Shown piece after piece: positions 36,223 to 43,523 of a stretch of DNA of 64,000 nucleotides. Position 1 is the first letter of the stretch. Every line of letters begins with the position of its first letter. Position numbers and translations under genes: made by a program. The notes under the pieces were generated by a model, which worked only from the letters and a program-made list of their open reading frames with translations, was not told the origin of the DNA and ran no database searches. This DNA comes from a virus: positions 1-64,000 of IMG/VR virus record IMGVR_UViG_3300023240_001391; one strand, given 5' to 3'.

Positions 36223-36236
36223 ACGTTAAGGCTATG
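36222..36236 (+). repeat. AACGTTnnGGCTATG element 2
   Basis: AACGTTAAGGCTATG starting at the last base of the stop codon. Confidence 0.65.
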
Positions 36237-36262
36237 TGTAGTGCCAAAATTTTAAAATAAAA

Positions 36263-36294
36263 TTAGGTAGTTCAACATATTATTCGTATATTTA
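36263..36294 (+). promoter_or_regulatory. Promoter of a structured RNA
   Basis: TTAGG at 36263, 21 bases, TATATTTA at 36287. Confidence 0.7.
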
Positions 36295-36299
36295 CAAGA

Positions 36300-36665
36300 T
36301 GTATAGAAGTCGGCAGCGAATCGACTAATACATTACAGACATTCTTGTACGTCCAATAGCCTTTGTGCTGTATCGCTCGGAATGTTTAATTGAAAGCCGC
36401 TAGAGAGGGTTCTTAGAAAGCGGCACGGGTTTGCGAAAGGAACGCCCACTAAGAAGGTTTATTACACAACCTATAGAGTTCTGAGCATCGGATTGTAATT
36501 AAACGAAGCACCTAATAACGAAGGCTCAATGAAGGTTAAGCATATCGTTTAAAGGTATCGCCCTACGTAGTTTCGCAACGAACTTCTTAGGGATTGCTAT
36601 ACCTTTAACTCAGGTCTAAATCAGGTATAGCATAGTATTTAAAGTGTACACTAACTAGTTTTTCT
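36300..36665 (+). ncRNA. Candidate structured RNA, about 370 nt
   Basis: No protein frame. Hairpins in order: AGTCG/CGACT (36308-36326), ACATTC/GAATGT, GCCGCT/AGCGGC, AGGTT/AACCT, and a long nested stem TAAAGGTAT/ATACCTTTA around CCCTA/TAGGG and AGTT/AACT (about 36550-36610). The palindrome AGTGTACACT near 36650 could mark its end. It has its own promoter. It does not read as RNase P, 6S or tmRNA. Confidence 0.55.
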
Positions 36666-36898
36666 TTAGATTGGGTGGTAATTGTAAAAAATTACAACAA
36701 TAAACTTGTGTAGTATAATTTAATTGATTACATTGGTCAAAGATAAGGGGGAAACTTAACCCAATAGTGAATTAAATTAAATAAAACGGTTTGGCTATGA
36801 TGTCGGTTTTTATTTTTCTTAAAAACTGCATTATAGGTGGTGTTATACCCTGTTTTTGAGCGTTGGATAAAATAATTTACAGAAAAGTGTATTTTTAT
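36666..36898 (+). other. Gap without clear content
   Basis: AT-rich, with no frame over 30 codons that looks real and no strong hairpin except weak complementarity near the ends. Confidence 0.5.
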
Positions 36899-36929
36899 TT
36901 GGTGGTTAATACAGAATGCTGTATATTTG
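36899..36929 (+). promoter_or_regulatory. Perfect consensus promoter
   Basis: TTG at 36899, 20 bases, TATATTTG at 36922: an exact match to the host consensus. Confidence 0.8.
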
Positions 36930-36957
36930 TAGTATAATAATTAAAACAAAAGAAATT

Positions 36958-37155
36958 ATGACAACCCAAGAAATGAACAACAAGGTAATAGTAAGAGCAA
37001 AAGAACTTTTAACAATACCACAAGTGCAAAAAGAATACCAATCAAAAGAAAATGAAGCAGAAGCAAAAGATTGGATTTTACACCAAGCACTAATAACTCT
37101 TATGTATTCTCACGAAGAAAGAATGGAGATGCTAAAGAAAAAACAAGCAGCATAA
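36958..37155 (+). CDS. Small helical protein, 65 aa
   Basis: Start at ATG 36958, since the frame upstream overlaps the promoter. MTTQEMNNKVIVRAKELLTI...WILHQALITLMYSHEERMEML. Its stop overlaps the next start. Confidence 0.6.
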   Translation: MTTQEMNNKVIVRAKELLTIPQVQKEYQSKENEAEAKDWILHQALITLMYSHEERMEMLKKKQAA

Positions 37156-37313
37156 TGAGCAAAGACCTAATAAAATGGAGTGAACTGAGCCGCAAATTAA
37201 GCGGTTCAGACAACTCTATACGACATAATAAAATACCTAAAAAGTATGAACGCAAAGTAAATCGTTTACTGTGGATTCTCGATTTGTGGGAGCGTTGGGC
37301 AAATAGGGTATAA
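37155..37313 (+). CDS. Small basic protein, possible DNA-binding, 52 aa
   Basis: WSELSRKLSGSDNSIRHNKIPKKYERKVNRLL resembles a short helix-turn-helix (ELSRKLSGSDNSIR) seen in small proteins of Bacteroidetes mobile elements. Start at ATG 37155 in the TAATG overlap. Confidence 0.6.
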   Translation: MSKDLIKWSELSRKLSGSDNSIRHNKIPKKYERKVNRLLWILDLWERWANRV

Positions 37314-37420
37314 CGTTTAGTATATGGTTTTGTAAGCCATAGCAGAAATTTACAATTGAAAAAGAATATTAATTGGCTTATAAACTATATACAGTGTTAT
37401 AGTGAGTTTTTAAGTCATAA
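37312..37420 (+). repeat. attC-like hairpin after gene
   Basis: AACGTTTAGTATATGG starts it; GTATATGGTTTTGTAAGCCAT (37320) pairs imperfectly over about 20 bases with ATTGGCTTATAAACTATATAC, followed by AGTGTTATAGT. Shape and the AACGTT/GTTA ends recall integron attC sites. Confidence 0.5.
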
Positions 37421-37432
37421 AATAACACAATA

Positions 37433-37591
37433 ATGAAAACACATAAAGTAATTGACGTAACAACAATAAATGAAAACTCCTTATTTTACGGAACGATAGG
37501 GGAGTGTTATGAATGGAAAGTTGAGCAAGGATTTGGGTACAAAGTATTGCCATTATCAAAAGAGGAGAAATCTTTAGCTAATTCACTATAA
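37433..37591 (+). CDS. Small unknown protein, 52 aa
   Basis: MKTHKVIDVTTINENSLFYG...CYEWKVEQGFGYKVLPL. Lies alone between two cassette-type elements. Confidence 0.55.
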   Translation: MKTHKVIDVTTINENSLFYGTIGECYEWKVEQGFGYKVLPLSKEEKSLANSL

Positions 37592-37603
37592 CGTTTGGCT
37601 ATG
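37590..37603 (+). repeat. AACGTTnnGGCTATG element
   Basis: AACGTTTGGCTATG directly at the stop codon of the previous gene. Confidence 0.65.
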
Positions 37604-37657
37604 TGTGGAAACTATATCTTAATTATTGCTAATGCTAAGTATAAAACCAGTAACGAC

Positions 37658-37933
37658 ATGAAGGAAAAAATTGATGAATTAATGGATAGGTTTGATGAAG
37701 GGAATATGTGTATAGATGACTTACACGGTGAGTTATTGGATTTATACAATGTTACCCCTCGTTTTTTTGTGGCTTTGGTGTACCAAAATGTAGGGGCTAC
37801 AATGTTAAGAACCTTAGTTACAAAATGTGACAACAAAGATGAGGCGTTAGGCAAAGCCATAAAATACTTTGCAGAAGAAACAAAAGGTTATGGCTTAGTA
37901 ATGAAAACAGTTACTTCTCCAAATGGGGGGTAA
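37658..37933 (+). CDS. Unknown protein, 91 aa
   Basis: Start at ATG 37658; the frame is open from 37595 but those bases are the cassette element. MKEKIDELMDRFDEGNMCIDD then ATMLRTLVTKCDNKDEALGKA, helical. Family unknown. Confidence 0.55.
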   Translation: MKEKIDELMDRFDEGNMCIDDLHGELLDLYNVTPRFFVALVYQNVGATMLRTLVTKCDNKDEALGKAIKYFAEETKGYGLVMKTVTSPNGG

Positions 37934-37945
37934 TGGTTTGGCTAT
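37931..37945 (+). repeat. AACGTTnnGGCTATG element, diverged
   Basis: AATGGTTTGGCTATG after the stop; a complementary TTCATAGGC follows at about 37988. Confidence 0.5.
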
Positions 37946-38030
37946 GAATTGAAGCCAAGTAAAAATGTTCAATTCAATTACAAATCTTCATAGGCTTTTA
38001 TTTATAGTCTGTGTTATAAAACGTTTTATT

Positions 38031-38252
38031 ATGATTGCAAAAATTAAAAAGGACTTAAAAAATAAAGGGTACAAGACACCTAAAGTAAAGTACAATAGAT
38101 TGAATACTCATTCAATTTCTTATGAAGTTGCACTGAATGAAGCAGACAAATCAAGTGCTTGGGACGGACATTATTTTGTAGGAGAAGAGGGAACAGGAAA
38201 TTCCAAAGAAGCAATGATTGAGGATTGGAACTCTTTTGTAAATGATTTATAA
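38031..38252 (+). CDS. Small unknown protein, 73 aa
   Basis: Start at ATG 38031, because the upstream open frame is cassette-site DNA. KIKKDLKNKGYKTPKVKYNR...AWDGHYFVGEEGTGNS. Family unknown. Confidence 0.55.
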   Translation: MIAKIKKDLKNKGYKTPKVKYNRLNTHSISYEVALNEADKSSAWDGHYFVGEEGTGNSKEAMIEDWNSFVNDL

Positions 38253-38262
38253 CGTTTAGGCT
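38251..38262 (+). repeat. AACGTTnnGGCTA element
   Basis: AACGTTTAGGCT at the stop codon of the 73-residue gene. Confidence 0.6.
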
Positions 38263-38275
38263 AAAAACAGTAAAG

Positions 38276-38596
38276 ATGAAGAACGAAATAAAAAACTTGA
38301 TATATAAACACTTTGAACCTAAAGATGTGGGAATGGGAATTATAAATTGTATACACGAAGATAAAGACGTTGATAAATTAGCAGAAAGCTTAGTTGATTT
38401 ATTTTCTATACCCGTTGTTAGTAATTGGGTTGCGATCGAAAGTGATGAAAAACCCAAAAGATTTACAGAAGTTATGGTTAAGTACACAAACGGAATAACG
38501 GCAATTGCCGTGTTTGATGGTGATGGGCGGTTTTATATCGAAAAAGATGACAGGGATATAACAGATATAGTTTTTGAATGGCATAATCTACCATAA
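38276..38596 (+). CDS. DUF551-like protein, 106 aa
   Basis: The second half, WVAIESDEKPKRFTEVMVKYTNG...AVFDGDGRF...VFEWHNLP, matches the DUF551 layout (W, PxxxxxVLV, YxxG, WxPLP) common in phages. The N-terminal 45 residues are helical. Function unknown. Confidence 0.7.
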   Translation: MKNEIKNLIYKHFEPKDVGMGIINCIHEDKDVDKLAESLVDLFSIPVVSNWVAIESDEKPKRFTEVMVKYTNGITAIAVFDGDGRFYIEKDDRDITDIVFEWHNLP

Positions 38597-38655
38597 TTAC
38601 GGGTAATGGTTAAACTATGTTATAGGAATAATTTTACGGATTAAAAACTAAAACA

Positions 38656-38724
38656 ATGGAAAGACTAATGATGATAATAGCAACACTTTGGCAGGAATTA
38701 AAAAAAGATTGGAAACGTTGGTAG
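38656..38724 (+). CDS. Very short ORF, 22 aa
   Basis: MERLMMIIATLWQELKKDWKR. Plausible only by spacing; too short to be certain. Confidence 0.25.
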   Translation: MERLMMIIATLWQELKKDWKRW

Positions 38725-38748
38725 CGTATGGGTTTATCCGTATATTAC
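38718..38748 (+). promoter_or_regulatory. Bacteroidetes-type promoter, second leader class
   Basis: TTG at 38718, 20 bases, TATATTAC at 38741, then ATAATGATTGATAACCACC. Confidence 0.65.
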
Positions 38749-38786
38749 CTCTATAATGATTGATAACCACCTAACAATAAAAATAT

Positions 38787-38930
38787 ATGGATTTTAGAGT
38801 AGAATATAGACATAGAGGAATACTTGAATATGTACATTTATCTAGCTGTGAAAATATAATGGATGCACTGCATAAATTCTATGAAGCACATGGAATAAGC
38901 ACAGAGATTAATAAAATAGAACGTTGGTAA
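38787..38930 (+). CDS. Small unknown protein, 47 aa
   Basis: MDFRVEYRHRGILEYVHLSS then ALHKFYEAHGISTEINKIE; small alpha/beta fold. Has promoter and terminator of its own. Confidence 0.6.
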   Translation: MDFRVEYRHRGILEYVHLSSCENIMDALHKFYEAHGISTEINKIERW

Positions 38931-38946
38931 AAATTTATTAACAGTG

Positions 38947-38970
38947 AAGGTTGGTTTATCCAACTTTTTT
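38947..38970 (+). terminator. Terminator overlapping next promoter
   Basis: AAGGTTGG-tttat-CCAACTT followed by T-run. The promoter TTG is at 38951. Confidence 0.8.
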
Positions 38971-38981
38971 TTGTATATTAC
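38951..38981 (+). promoter_or_regulatory. Bacteroidetes-type promoter
   Basis: TTG in the terminator stem, 20 bases, TATATTAC at 38974. Confidence 0.65.
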
Positions 38982-39006
38982 AACATAGAAAAAACACAAT
39001 ATCGAT

Positions 39007-39345
39007 ATGAAAGCAGAAATGTACCAAATACTATTTGATGTAGAAAATAAAAACCTCACATCTGAACAAGCTCAAGTTCAGTTATGTGAGTTATTAAGTT
39101 TACTTAATACCGCCCATCTAAATTCCTATGACACTTATTCAGGCGATGCTTTACATAAAATCCCGTTTGGACTTTATGAGATATTTTGGAAATCAGGGGG
39201 GTCATCCCTTGCAAGTGTTGGTAATATGCACGATGGTGTGAGGTGGATCGCACCTAGTAACTGGACATCAGCGACTTCACCAACGGGTAGAATGGATAAA
39301 CACGCAGATTCAATCGAGCGAATGGTTCTTTTGTATGGTACGTAA
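39007..39345 (+). CDS. Unknown protein, 112 aa
   Basis: EMYQILFDVENKNLTSEQAQVQLCELL then FWKSGGSSLASVGNMHDGVRWIAPSNW. One-base overlap with the next gene. Family unknown. Confidence 0.65.
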   Translation: MKAEMYQILFDVENKNLTSEQAQVQLCELLSLLNTAHLNSYDTYSGDALHKIPFGLYEIFWKSGGSSLASVGNMHDGVRWIAPSNWTSATSPTGRMDKHADSIERMVLLYGT

Positions 39346-39479
39346 TGGTAATAGATAAAAACAAAGTAATAATAACACAACCAAGAATGTTATGTACGTG
39401 TTGCTATACAGAAAACTGCAAAGGTGAGTGCTGGATAACAATTAGATTTTATAGATGGATAATGCGGGTATTAAATTAA
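39345..39479 (+). CDS. Small Cys-rich protein, 44 aa
   Basis: PRMLCTCCYTENCKGECW has five Cys in 14 residues, a likely small zinc site, then a Trp/Arg-rich tail. Confidence 0.55.
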   Translation: MVIDKNKVIITQPRMLCTCCYTENCKGECWITIRFYRWIMRVLN

Positions 39480-39489
39480 AATATATAAA

Positions 39490-39654
39490 ATGGAATTAGA
39501 AGAACAACTTCAAATAGTAAAGGAATTACTTGAAGCAACACAAGAACTTCAGGGAGAGTACCAAGATGGTTGGGATAACAGTATTGAAGGGGGTGAAAGG
39601 CTTTTGGAGTACCTACAACACAAATTTGATTATGAAAACAATTGTTTAACATGA
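39490..39654 (+). CDS. Small acidic helical protein, 54 aa
   Basis: MELEEQLQIVKELLEATQEL then GGERLLEYLQHKFDY. ATGA overlap with the next gene. Confidence 0.6.
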   Translation: MELEEQLQIVKELLEATQELQGEYQDGWDNSIEGGERLLEYLQHKFDYENNCLT

Positions 39655-39845
39655 GACACCAAATAGAATTACAAAGATTAGAAGTGTGGGCAAATAAACA
39701 AGAGATACTATATGCTTCATGTACTAAATCTAAAAAGAAACTGTACGTTTTAATGAGTAATAAATTTAAAGTGTATAGTAAAGGTAAATTAGTATATGAA
39801 ACAATAATCGCATCAGCAGCAGTAGAGGCTTACAACGAACTTTAA
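39651..39845 (+). CDS. Small basic protein, 64 aa
   Basis: MRHQIELQRLEVWANKQEIL then KSKKKLYVLMSNKFKVYSKG. Start at ATG 39651. Family unknown. Confidence 0.6.
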   Translation: MRHQIELQRLEVWANKQEILYASCTKSKKKLYVLMSNKFKVYSKGKLVYETIIASAAVEAYNEL

Positions 39846-39874
39846 TTATACCCAACCCCGCAAAAACCCAAACA

Positions 39875-40063
39875 ATGATAGACATCGACTTAATATCAAA
39901 CATAGTAATAGGTGGCATAGACCAAGAAGACTTTCCTGACTTCTGCGATTCCTACATAGAATCAGGAACCTACAAAAGCAGAGATCTAACAGATATCGAG
40001 TTAGATGAGATAAACGAAGACTCGGCTTTTGTTTACGAGAAAACTATTGAATCTATGTATTAG
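39875..40063 (+). CDS. Small acidic protein, 62 aa
   Basis: MIDIDLISNIVIGGIDQEDFP, DLTDIELDEINEDSAFVYE: very acidic. Ends at the next cassette-type hairpin. Confidence 0.6.
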   Translation: MIDIDLISNIVIGGIDQEDFPDFCDSYIESGTYKSRDLTDIELDEINEDSAFVYEKTIESMY

Positions 40064-40138
40064 CTAATGACTAAACTATGTTTTGGTTGTTTTTACAACT
40101 TAAATATAGATTTTGTTAGCATTAGTACGGATTATTAA
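40064..40138 (+). repeat. attC-like hairpin, followed by shared 16-base tail
   Basis: CTAATG (40064) pairs with CATTAG (40120), AAACTATGTTTTGGTTG with CAACTTAAATATAG, loop of T. It ends TAGTACGGATTATTAA, which recurs exactly at 40477. Confidence 0.6.
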
Positions 40139-40155
40139 CTAAAAAAATAAATAGA

Positions 40156-40407
40156 ATGAAAAAATTCAACATTAATGATTATATCTATATCCAGATAACA
40201 GAATTAGGATGGAAACACTTAGAGAAAACAGTAGGTAGTGAATACATAAAACATTGTATTAACGCTGACGGGTATAAAAAAGAGATAGATAACGAAACGT
40301 GGCATAGACTACAAGCGCATGACGTGTTTAGTTTATTACCTATGGGAACAGGATTTAATTTATTATACAATCCAAACGTAATGTTTGATGGGGATGCGTT
40401 AAAGTAG
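40156..40407 (+). CDS. Unknown protein, 83 aa
   Basis: FNINDYIYIQITELGWKHLEKTVGSEYIKHCIN then THWHRLQAHDVF-type segment (ETWHRLQAHDVFSLLPMG). A pattern I recall as frequent in phage accessory genes. Function unknown. Confidence 0.65.
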   Translation: MKKFNINDYIYIQITELGWKHLEKTVGSEYIKHCINADGYKKEIDNETWHRLQAHDVFSLLPMGTGFNLLYNPNVMFDGDALK

Positions 40408-40414
40408 TATTAAT

Positions 40415-40492
40415 GCTAACGTTAAGGGTATGGTGTCGTTTGCTTTTCGCAAATGCACTATAACCAGTGTTGTGCATAGTACGGATTATTAA
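40415..40492 (+). repeat. attC-like hairpin with shared tail
   Basis: GCTAACGTTAAGGGTATGGTG pairs with CACTATAACCAGTGTTGTGC over the CGTTTGC-ttttc-GCAAATG inner stem, then TAGTACGGATTATTAA as at 40123. Confidence 0.6.
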
Positions 40493-40510
40493 AAACTAAA
40501 ATTAAATAGA

Positions 40511-41254
40511 ATGGAAATAAACAAAATATATAATGAAAATTGCCTTGATACAATGGCGAAAATGGAAGATAACTTTATTGACTTAATAGTTACATCACCA
40601 CCTTATTTTAATGCTAAAGAATATTCACAATATGATAGCGTTTCAGAATATATGAGACAAATGAAAGATATTTTCTTAGAAACTGAAAGGGTGATTAAAG
40701 AGGGTAGGATGTGTGTTATAAATATTAGCCCTGTACTTGTTGCTAGGGAAAAAAGAAGTAAACAAAGCTATAGAATACCATTACCTTATTATTTTGTGCC
40801 TATGATGGAGGAAATAGGCTTTGAGTTTTTAGAGGACATTATATGGGAAAAGCCAGAAGGTGCTGCTGCAAATAGAAACGGTGGTTTTTTTAGGAGTAGA
40901 AAACCATTAGCATACAAGCCTAATATAGTTACAGAATATATATTAGTATTTAAGAAAAAGTCAAATTTATTAATAGATAAGTATTTAAAAAACAATAGCC
41001 TTGTTAGTGATGGTTATGAAAGGAGTAATATTTGGAAAATACAACCACAAACGAAAAGTAAGCGCCCAGCACCTTTCCCTGATGAAATTGCTGACAAATT
41101 AATAAAATACTATTCGTATGAAAATGATTTAGTTTATGACCCGTTTATGGGAAGTGGAACAACTGCAAAGATGGCTAAACTAAATAATAGAGATTTCATA
41201 GGTAGTGAAATGGTTGAGGATTACTGTGTAATTGCAAATGAACGATTAAAATAG
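40511..41254 (+). CDS. DNA methyltransferase (beta class, N4-cytosine or N6-adenine)
   Basis: 247 residues. Catalytic motif IV TSPPY at 28-32 comes before motif I DPFMGSGTT near residue 215, the beta-class order. TSPPY is most often N4-cytosine, though adenine enzymes also use it. No restriction partner is adjacent, so it is a solitary methyltransferase, probably protecting phage DNA from host restriction. It lies between two cassette-type hairpins. Confidence 0.9.
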   Translation: MEINKIYNENCLDTMAKMEDNFIDLIVTSPPYFNAKEYSQYDSVSEYMRQMKDIFLETERVIKEGRMCVINISPVLVAREKRSKQSYRIPLPYYFVPMMEEIGFEFLEDIIWEKPEGAAANRNGGFFRSRKPLAYKPNIVTEYILVFKKKSNLLIDKYLKNNSLVSDGYERSNIWKIQPQTKSKRPAPFPDEIADKLIKYYSYENDLVYDPFMGSGTTAKMAKLNNRDFIGSEMVEDYCVIANERLK

Positions 41255-41273
41255 TATTATGCACAACACAAGG

Positions 41274-41301
41274 CTAAACTGTCGTTTTCAATACAGTTTA
41301 G
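41274..41301 (+). repeat. Hairpin after methyltransferase
   Basis: CTAAACTGT-cgttttcaat-ACAGTTTAG, nine perfect pairs, preceded by GCACAACACAAGG. Could be a terminator or cassette site. Confidence 0.6.
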
Positions 41302-41338
41302 TTAATGTTATCTTTTGTTAATAAGTAAACTAAAAATT

Positions 41339-41695
41339 ATGAAAACAATTAATTTATTTGGCAAAGAAATGCCAATTGAGAAAGAATACGAAGCAGCAGT
41401 TTGTGTATGGGAAACGATTGGTTCAAGTATTGATGATTATGAAGATGTTAAAATAAAACTAGGACAGAAAATATATAATATTAAAATATTGGAAACTGGT
41501 AGTATTATTTTTACAACATCACCAGATAGTAAAATTAATATGGTGACAATGTTTCCTCAAATGTTTGGATTTCCAAGCGATGAGCAACTAATTGAAGTTA
41601 AAAATTTAGAAGATATTATAAGCAAATCACATGATAAAATAAATGATATTTATAATAGTATTGAACGAACTGGTTATACTGATATACCGTTTTAA
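41339..41695 (+). CDS. Unknown protein, 118 aa
   Basis: Start at ATG 41339 (MKTINLFGKEMPIEKEYEAAVC). Beta-rich N-terminal region and a helical end. Family unknown. Confidence 0.65.
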   Translation: MKTINLFGKEMPIEKEYEAAVCVWETIGSSIDDYEDVKIKLGQKIYNIKILETGSIIFTTSPDSKINMVTMFPQMFGFPSDEQLIEVKNLEDIISKSHDKINDIYNSIERTGYTDIPF

Positions 41696-41706
41696 AACTA
41701 AATATT

Positions 41707-41907
41707 ATGAATGAAGATATTATAAAATTAAAAAACTTGATTGAAGAGTATGAAGAACTTTGTGAAGAATCTGAACAAATGAGCAAAGATTGGGAAAGTG
41801 GTTCTGAATGTGAATCGGCAATGGCAGACCCTAGCGACAAATATATGAAGGGTATGCAGATTGAAGAAAAGCGCAATGAAATTAAGAGTGTCTTAAATAC
41901 ACTCTAA
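41707..41907 (+). CDS. Small acidic helical protein, 66 aa
   Basis: IIKLKNLIEEYEELCEESEQM then EEKRNEIKSVL; a likely coiled coil. Stop overlaps a CTCTAACGTTGAG element. Confidence 0.6.
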   Translation: MNEDIIKLKNLIEEYEELCEESEQMSKDWESGSECESAMADPSDKYMKGMQIEEKRNEIKSVLNTL

Positions 41908-41939
41908 CGTTGAGTATAACAATTAAAAATAGATAAATT

Positions 41940-42881
41940 ATGAGTGTAAATTTTTTAAGTAAGGCTAACAGACAATTAATAATCGACCAATACTCAAGTA
42001 ATAAACCACGTAAACAAGTTCAAGATGAACTAAGTGTATTTCTTAAAGTAACTCGTAGAACTATTAGGAGATACGCTAAAGAATTAAACTTAGGAATTAA
42101 AGCATCTCAATTAGTAGATGATAAAATTATGGTTTACGATATTGAGACAAGTCGAACAGAGGCAACCGTTTGGTGGACTGGTAAACAGTACATAAACCAT
42201 AAGCAATTAAGAACAGAACCTAAAATGATTAGTGTTGCTTGGAAGTGGCTAGGTCAAGACGAAGTGCATTATCTAACTTGGGATAAAAACCATTGCGACA
42301 AGAAAATGTTAGAATCGTTTTTAAAGCATTATAATAAGGCATCTATGGTAATAGGTCAGAACAATAATTCATTTGATAATAAGTGGGTTAATACACGTGC
42401 AGCAAAGCATAAGTTACGAGTTGATAGATATGTAAAGTCCTTTGATATTTACAGAATGGCAAAACGATATTTTAGATTACCAAGTTTCTCAATGGCTTAT
42501 ATGGCTAAGTACTTTGGATTAACATTAAAGCAATCTCACGAAGGTACACATATGTGGGATATGATTGAGTACGGTAGTAAAGCCGAACAAGCTGAGTACT
42601 TAGGTAAAATGGTGGATTATAACAAAGGGGATATTGTAACTACTGAGGAATTGTATATGACTTTAAAACCTTATTTTGGTAGTGTAACTAATAATGCAGT
42701 TAAGCGAGGTTTACCTAAATGGGCGTGTCCTGTGAGTGGTTGTGTAGAAGTTAGGTTATTAAAAACTATTTTTACAGAGCAAGGAACAGTACAAAGGATT
42801 TTGTTTTGTGATGAGAGCCAACACCAATATAAGGTAAGTAATAAGTCTTATATGGATTTCTTACAACGTAAAATGATATAA
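41940..42881 (+). CDS. DEDD-type 3'-5' exonuclease with N-terminal HTH, 313 aa
   Basis: Residues 1-50 look like a helix-turn-helix of a transposase type (RQLIIDQYSSNKPRKQVQDELSVF...RRTIRRYAKELN). Then an RNase H-like exonuclease: VYDIETS with D67 and E69, GQNNNSFDNKW, and YNKGDIVTTEELY. The DNA-binding fusion is unusual. May process DNA ends in recombination; target unknown. Followed by a strong terminator. Confidence 0.75.
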   Translation: MSVNFLSKANRQLIIDQYSSNKPRKQVQDELSVFLKVTRRTIRRYAKELNLGIKASQLVDDKIMVYDIETSRTEATVWWTGKQYINHKQLRTEPKMISVAWKWLGQDEVHYLTWDKNHCDKKMLESFLKHYNKASMVIGQNNNSFDNKWVNTRAAKHKLRVDRYVKSFDIYRMAKRYFRLPSFSMAYMAKYFGLTLKQSHEGTHMWDMIEYGSKAEQAEYLGKMVDYNKGDIVTTEELYMTLKPYFGSVTNNAVKRGLPKWACPVSGCVEVRLLKTIFTEQGTVQRILFCDESQHQYKVSNKSYMDFLQRKMI

Positions 42882-42899
42882 AATAATATAGTATTAAAA

Positions 42900-42926
42900 C
42901 CCGATAATTAACAATATCGGGTTTTT
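42900..42926 (+). terminator. Rho-independent terminator
   Basis: CCCGATA-attaacaa-TATCGGG followed by TTTTT; closes the cassette island. Confidence 0.9.
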
Positions 42927-42937
42927 AAATGTTAAAT

Positions 42938-42968
42938 TTGTTTATATGGTTTATTTGTTGTAAATTTG
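42938..42968 (+). promoter_or_regulatory. Bacteroidetes-type promoter
   Basis: TTG at 42938, 20 bases, TAAATTTG at 42961. Confidence 0.7.
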
Positions 42969-43006
42969 AGATAAAGAACACAGAACGAATGTGAATAATC
43001 AAAATG

Positions 43007-43294
43007 ATGAAGTGGATAAAAATAAATAAAGACACTAAGATAAAACCATATGTTAAGATAGCATTTTTAACAAACCACATTATGTTTCCAGATAATGCTT
43101 ATTTTGGAATATATAGTGATGTAACAAAAGAATATCATACTGATGGCAAAACCTTCGAAAGAGATGAAGTTACTCACTTCTTCTATGTGGAGAAGGTTGG
43201 TGTGTTGGACTTGAGTATTATGCAAAAGCAGTTTAATGAAATACTAGATAATCTTAGCCAAAAAGACATTAAAGATGGGGCTGATGGGGGTTAA
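43007..43294 (+). CDS. Unknown protein, 95 aa
   Basis: Start at ATG 43007 or the adjacent 43004. IKINKDTKIKPYVKIAFLTNHIMF...EVTHFFYVEKVG. Family unknown. Confidence 0.65.
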   Translation: MKWIKINKDTKIKPYVKIAFLTNHIMFPDNAYFGIYSDVTKEYHTDGKTFERDEVTHFFYVEKVGVLDLSIMQKQFNEILDNLSQKDIKDGADGG

Positions 43295-43309
43295 TAAAAC
43301 TAATTAATT

Positions 43310-43453
43310 ATGGGAATGGATATAGACTTTATAGCAGCCGACCAAGCAATAGATAAGTTGAAAAAGAAACTTAGTAGTATTGACCACGGAGAAAGAGAAA
43401 AGATAGCAGACGAGATAATACTTGCAGTAGATAAAATATGTAAAGAAAACTAA
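43310..43453 (+). CDS. Small helical protein, 47 aa
   Basis: MGMDIDFIAADQAIDKLKKKL then EREKIADEIILAVDKI. No family recognised. Confidence 0.55.
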   Translation: MGMDIDFIAADQAIDKLKKKLSSIDHGEREKIADEIILAVDKICKEN

Positions 43454-43472
43454 TGAATAATTAATAAATATG

Positions 43473-43481
43473 TATTTATAG
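43473..43481 (+). promoter_or_regulatory. TATTTATAG element (candidate late promoter)
   Basis: TATTTATAGG 42 bases before the hydrolase gene. Confidence 0.45.
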
Positions 43482-43523
43482 GTAGATGTTAATAAACAAT
43501 CTGATAACCTAAAACCCTATACT

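Noticed and set aside
36300-36665. RNase P RNA or group I/II intron
   Set aside because: Lacks the recognisable core segments of each (GAAAGTCC-type P4, group I P7, domain V).
37980-38010. TATTTATAG at about 37997 as a late promoter
   Set aside because: It lies within a cassette-type hairpin and before an island gene; probably chance in AT-rich DNA.
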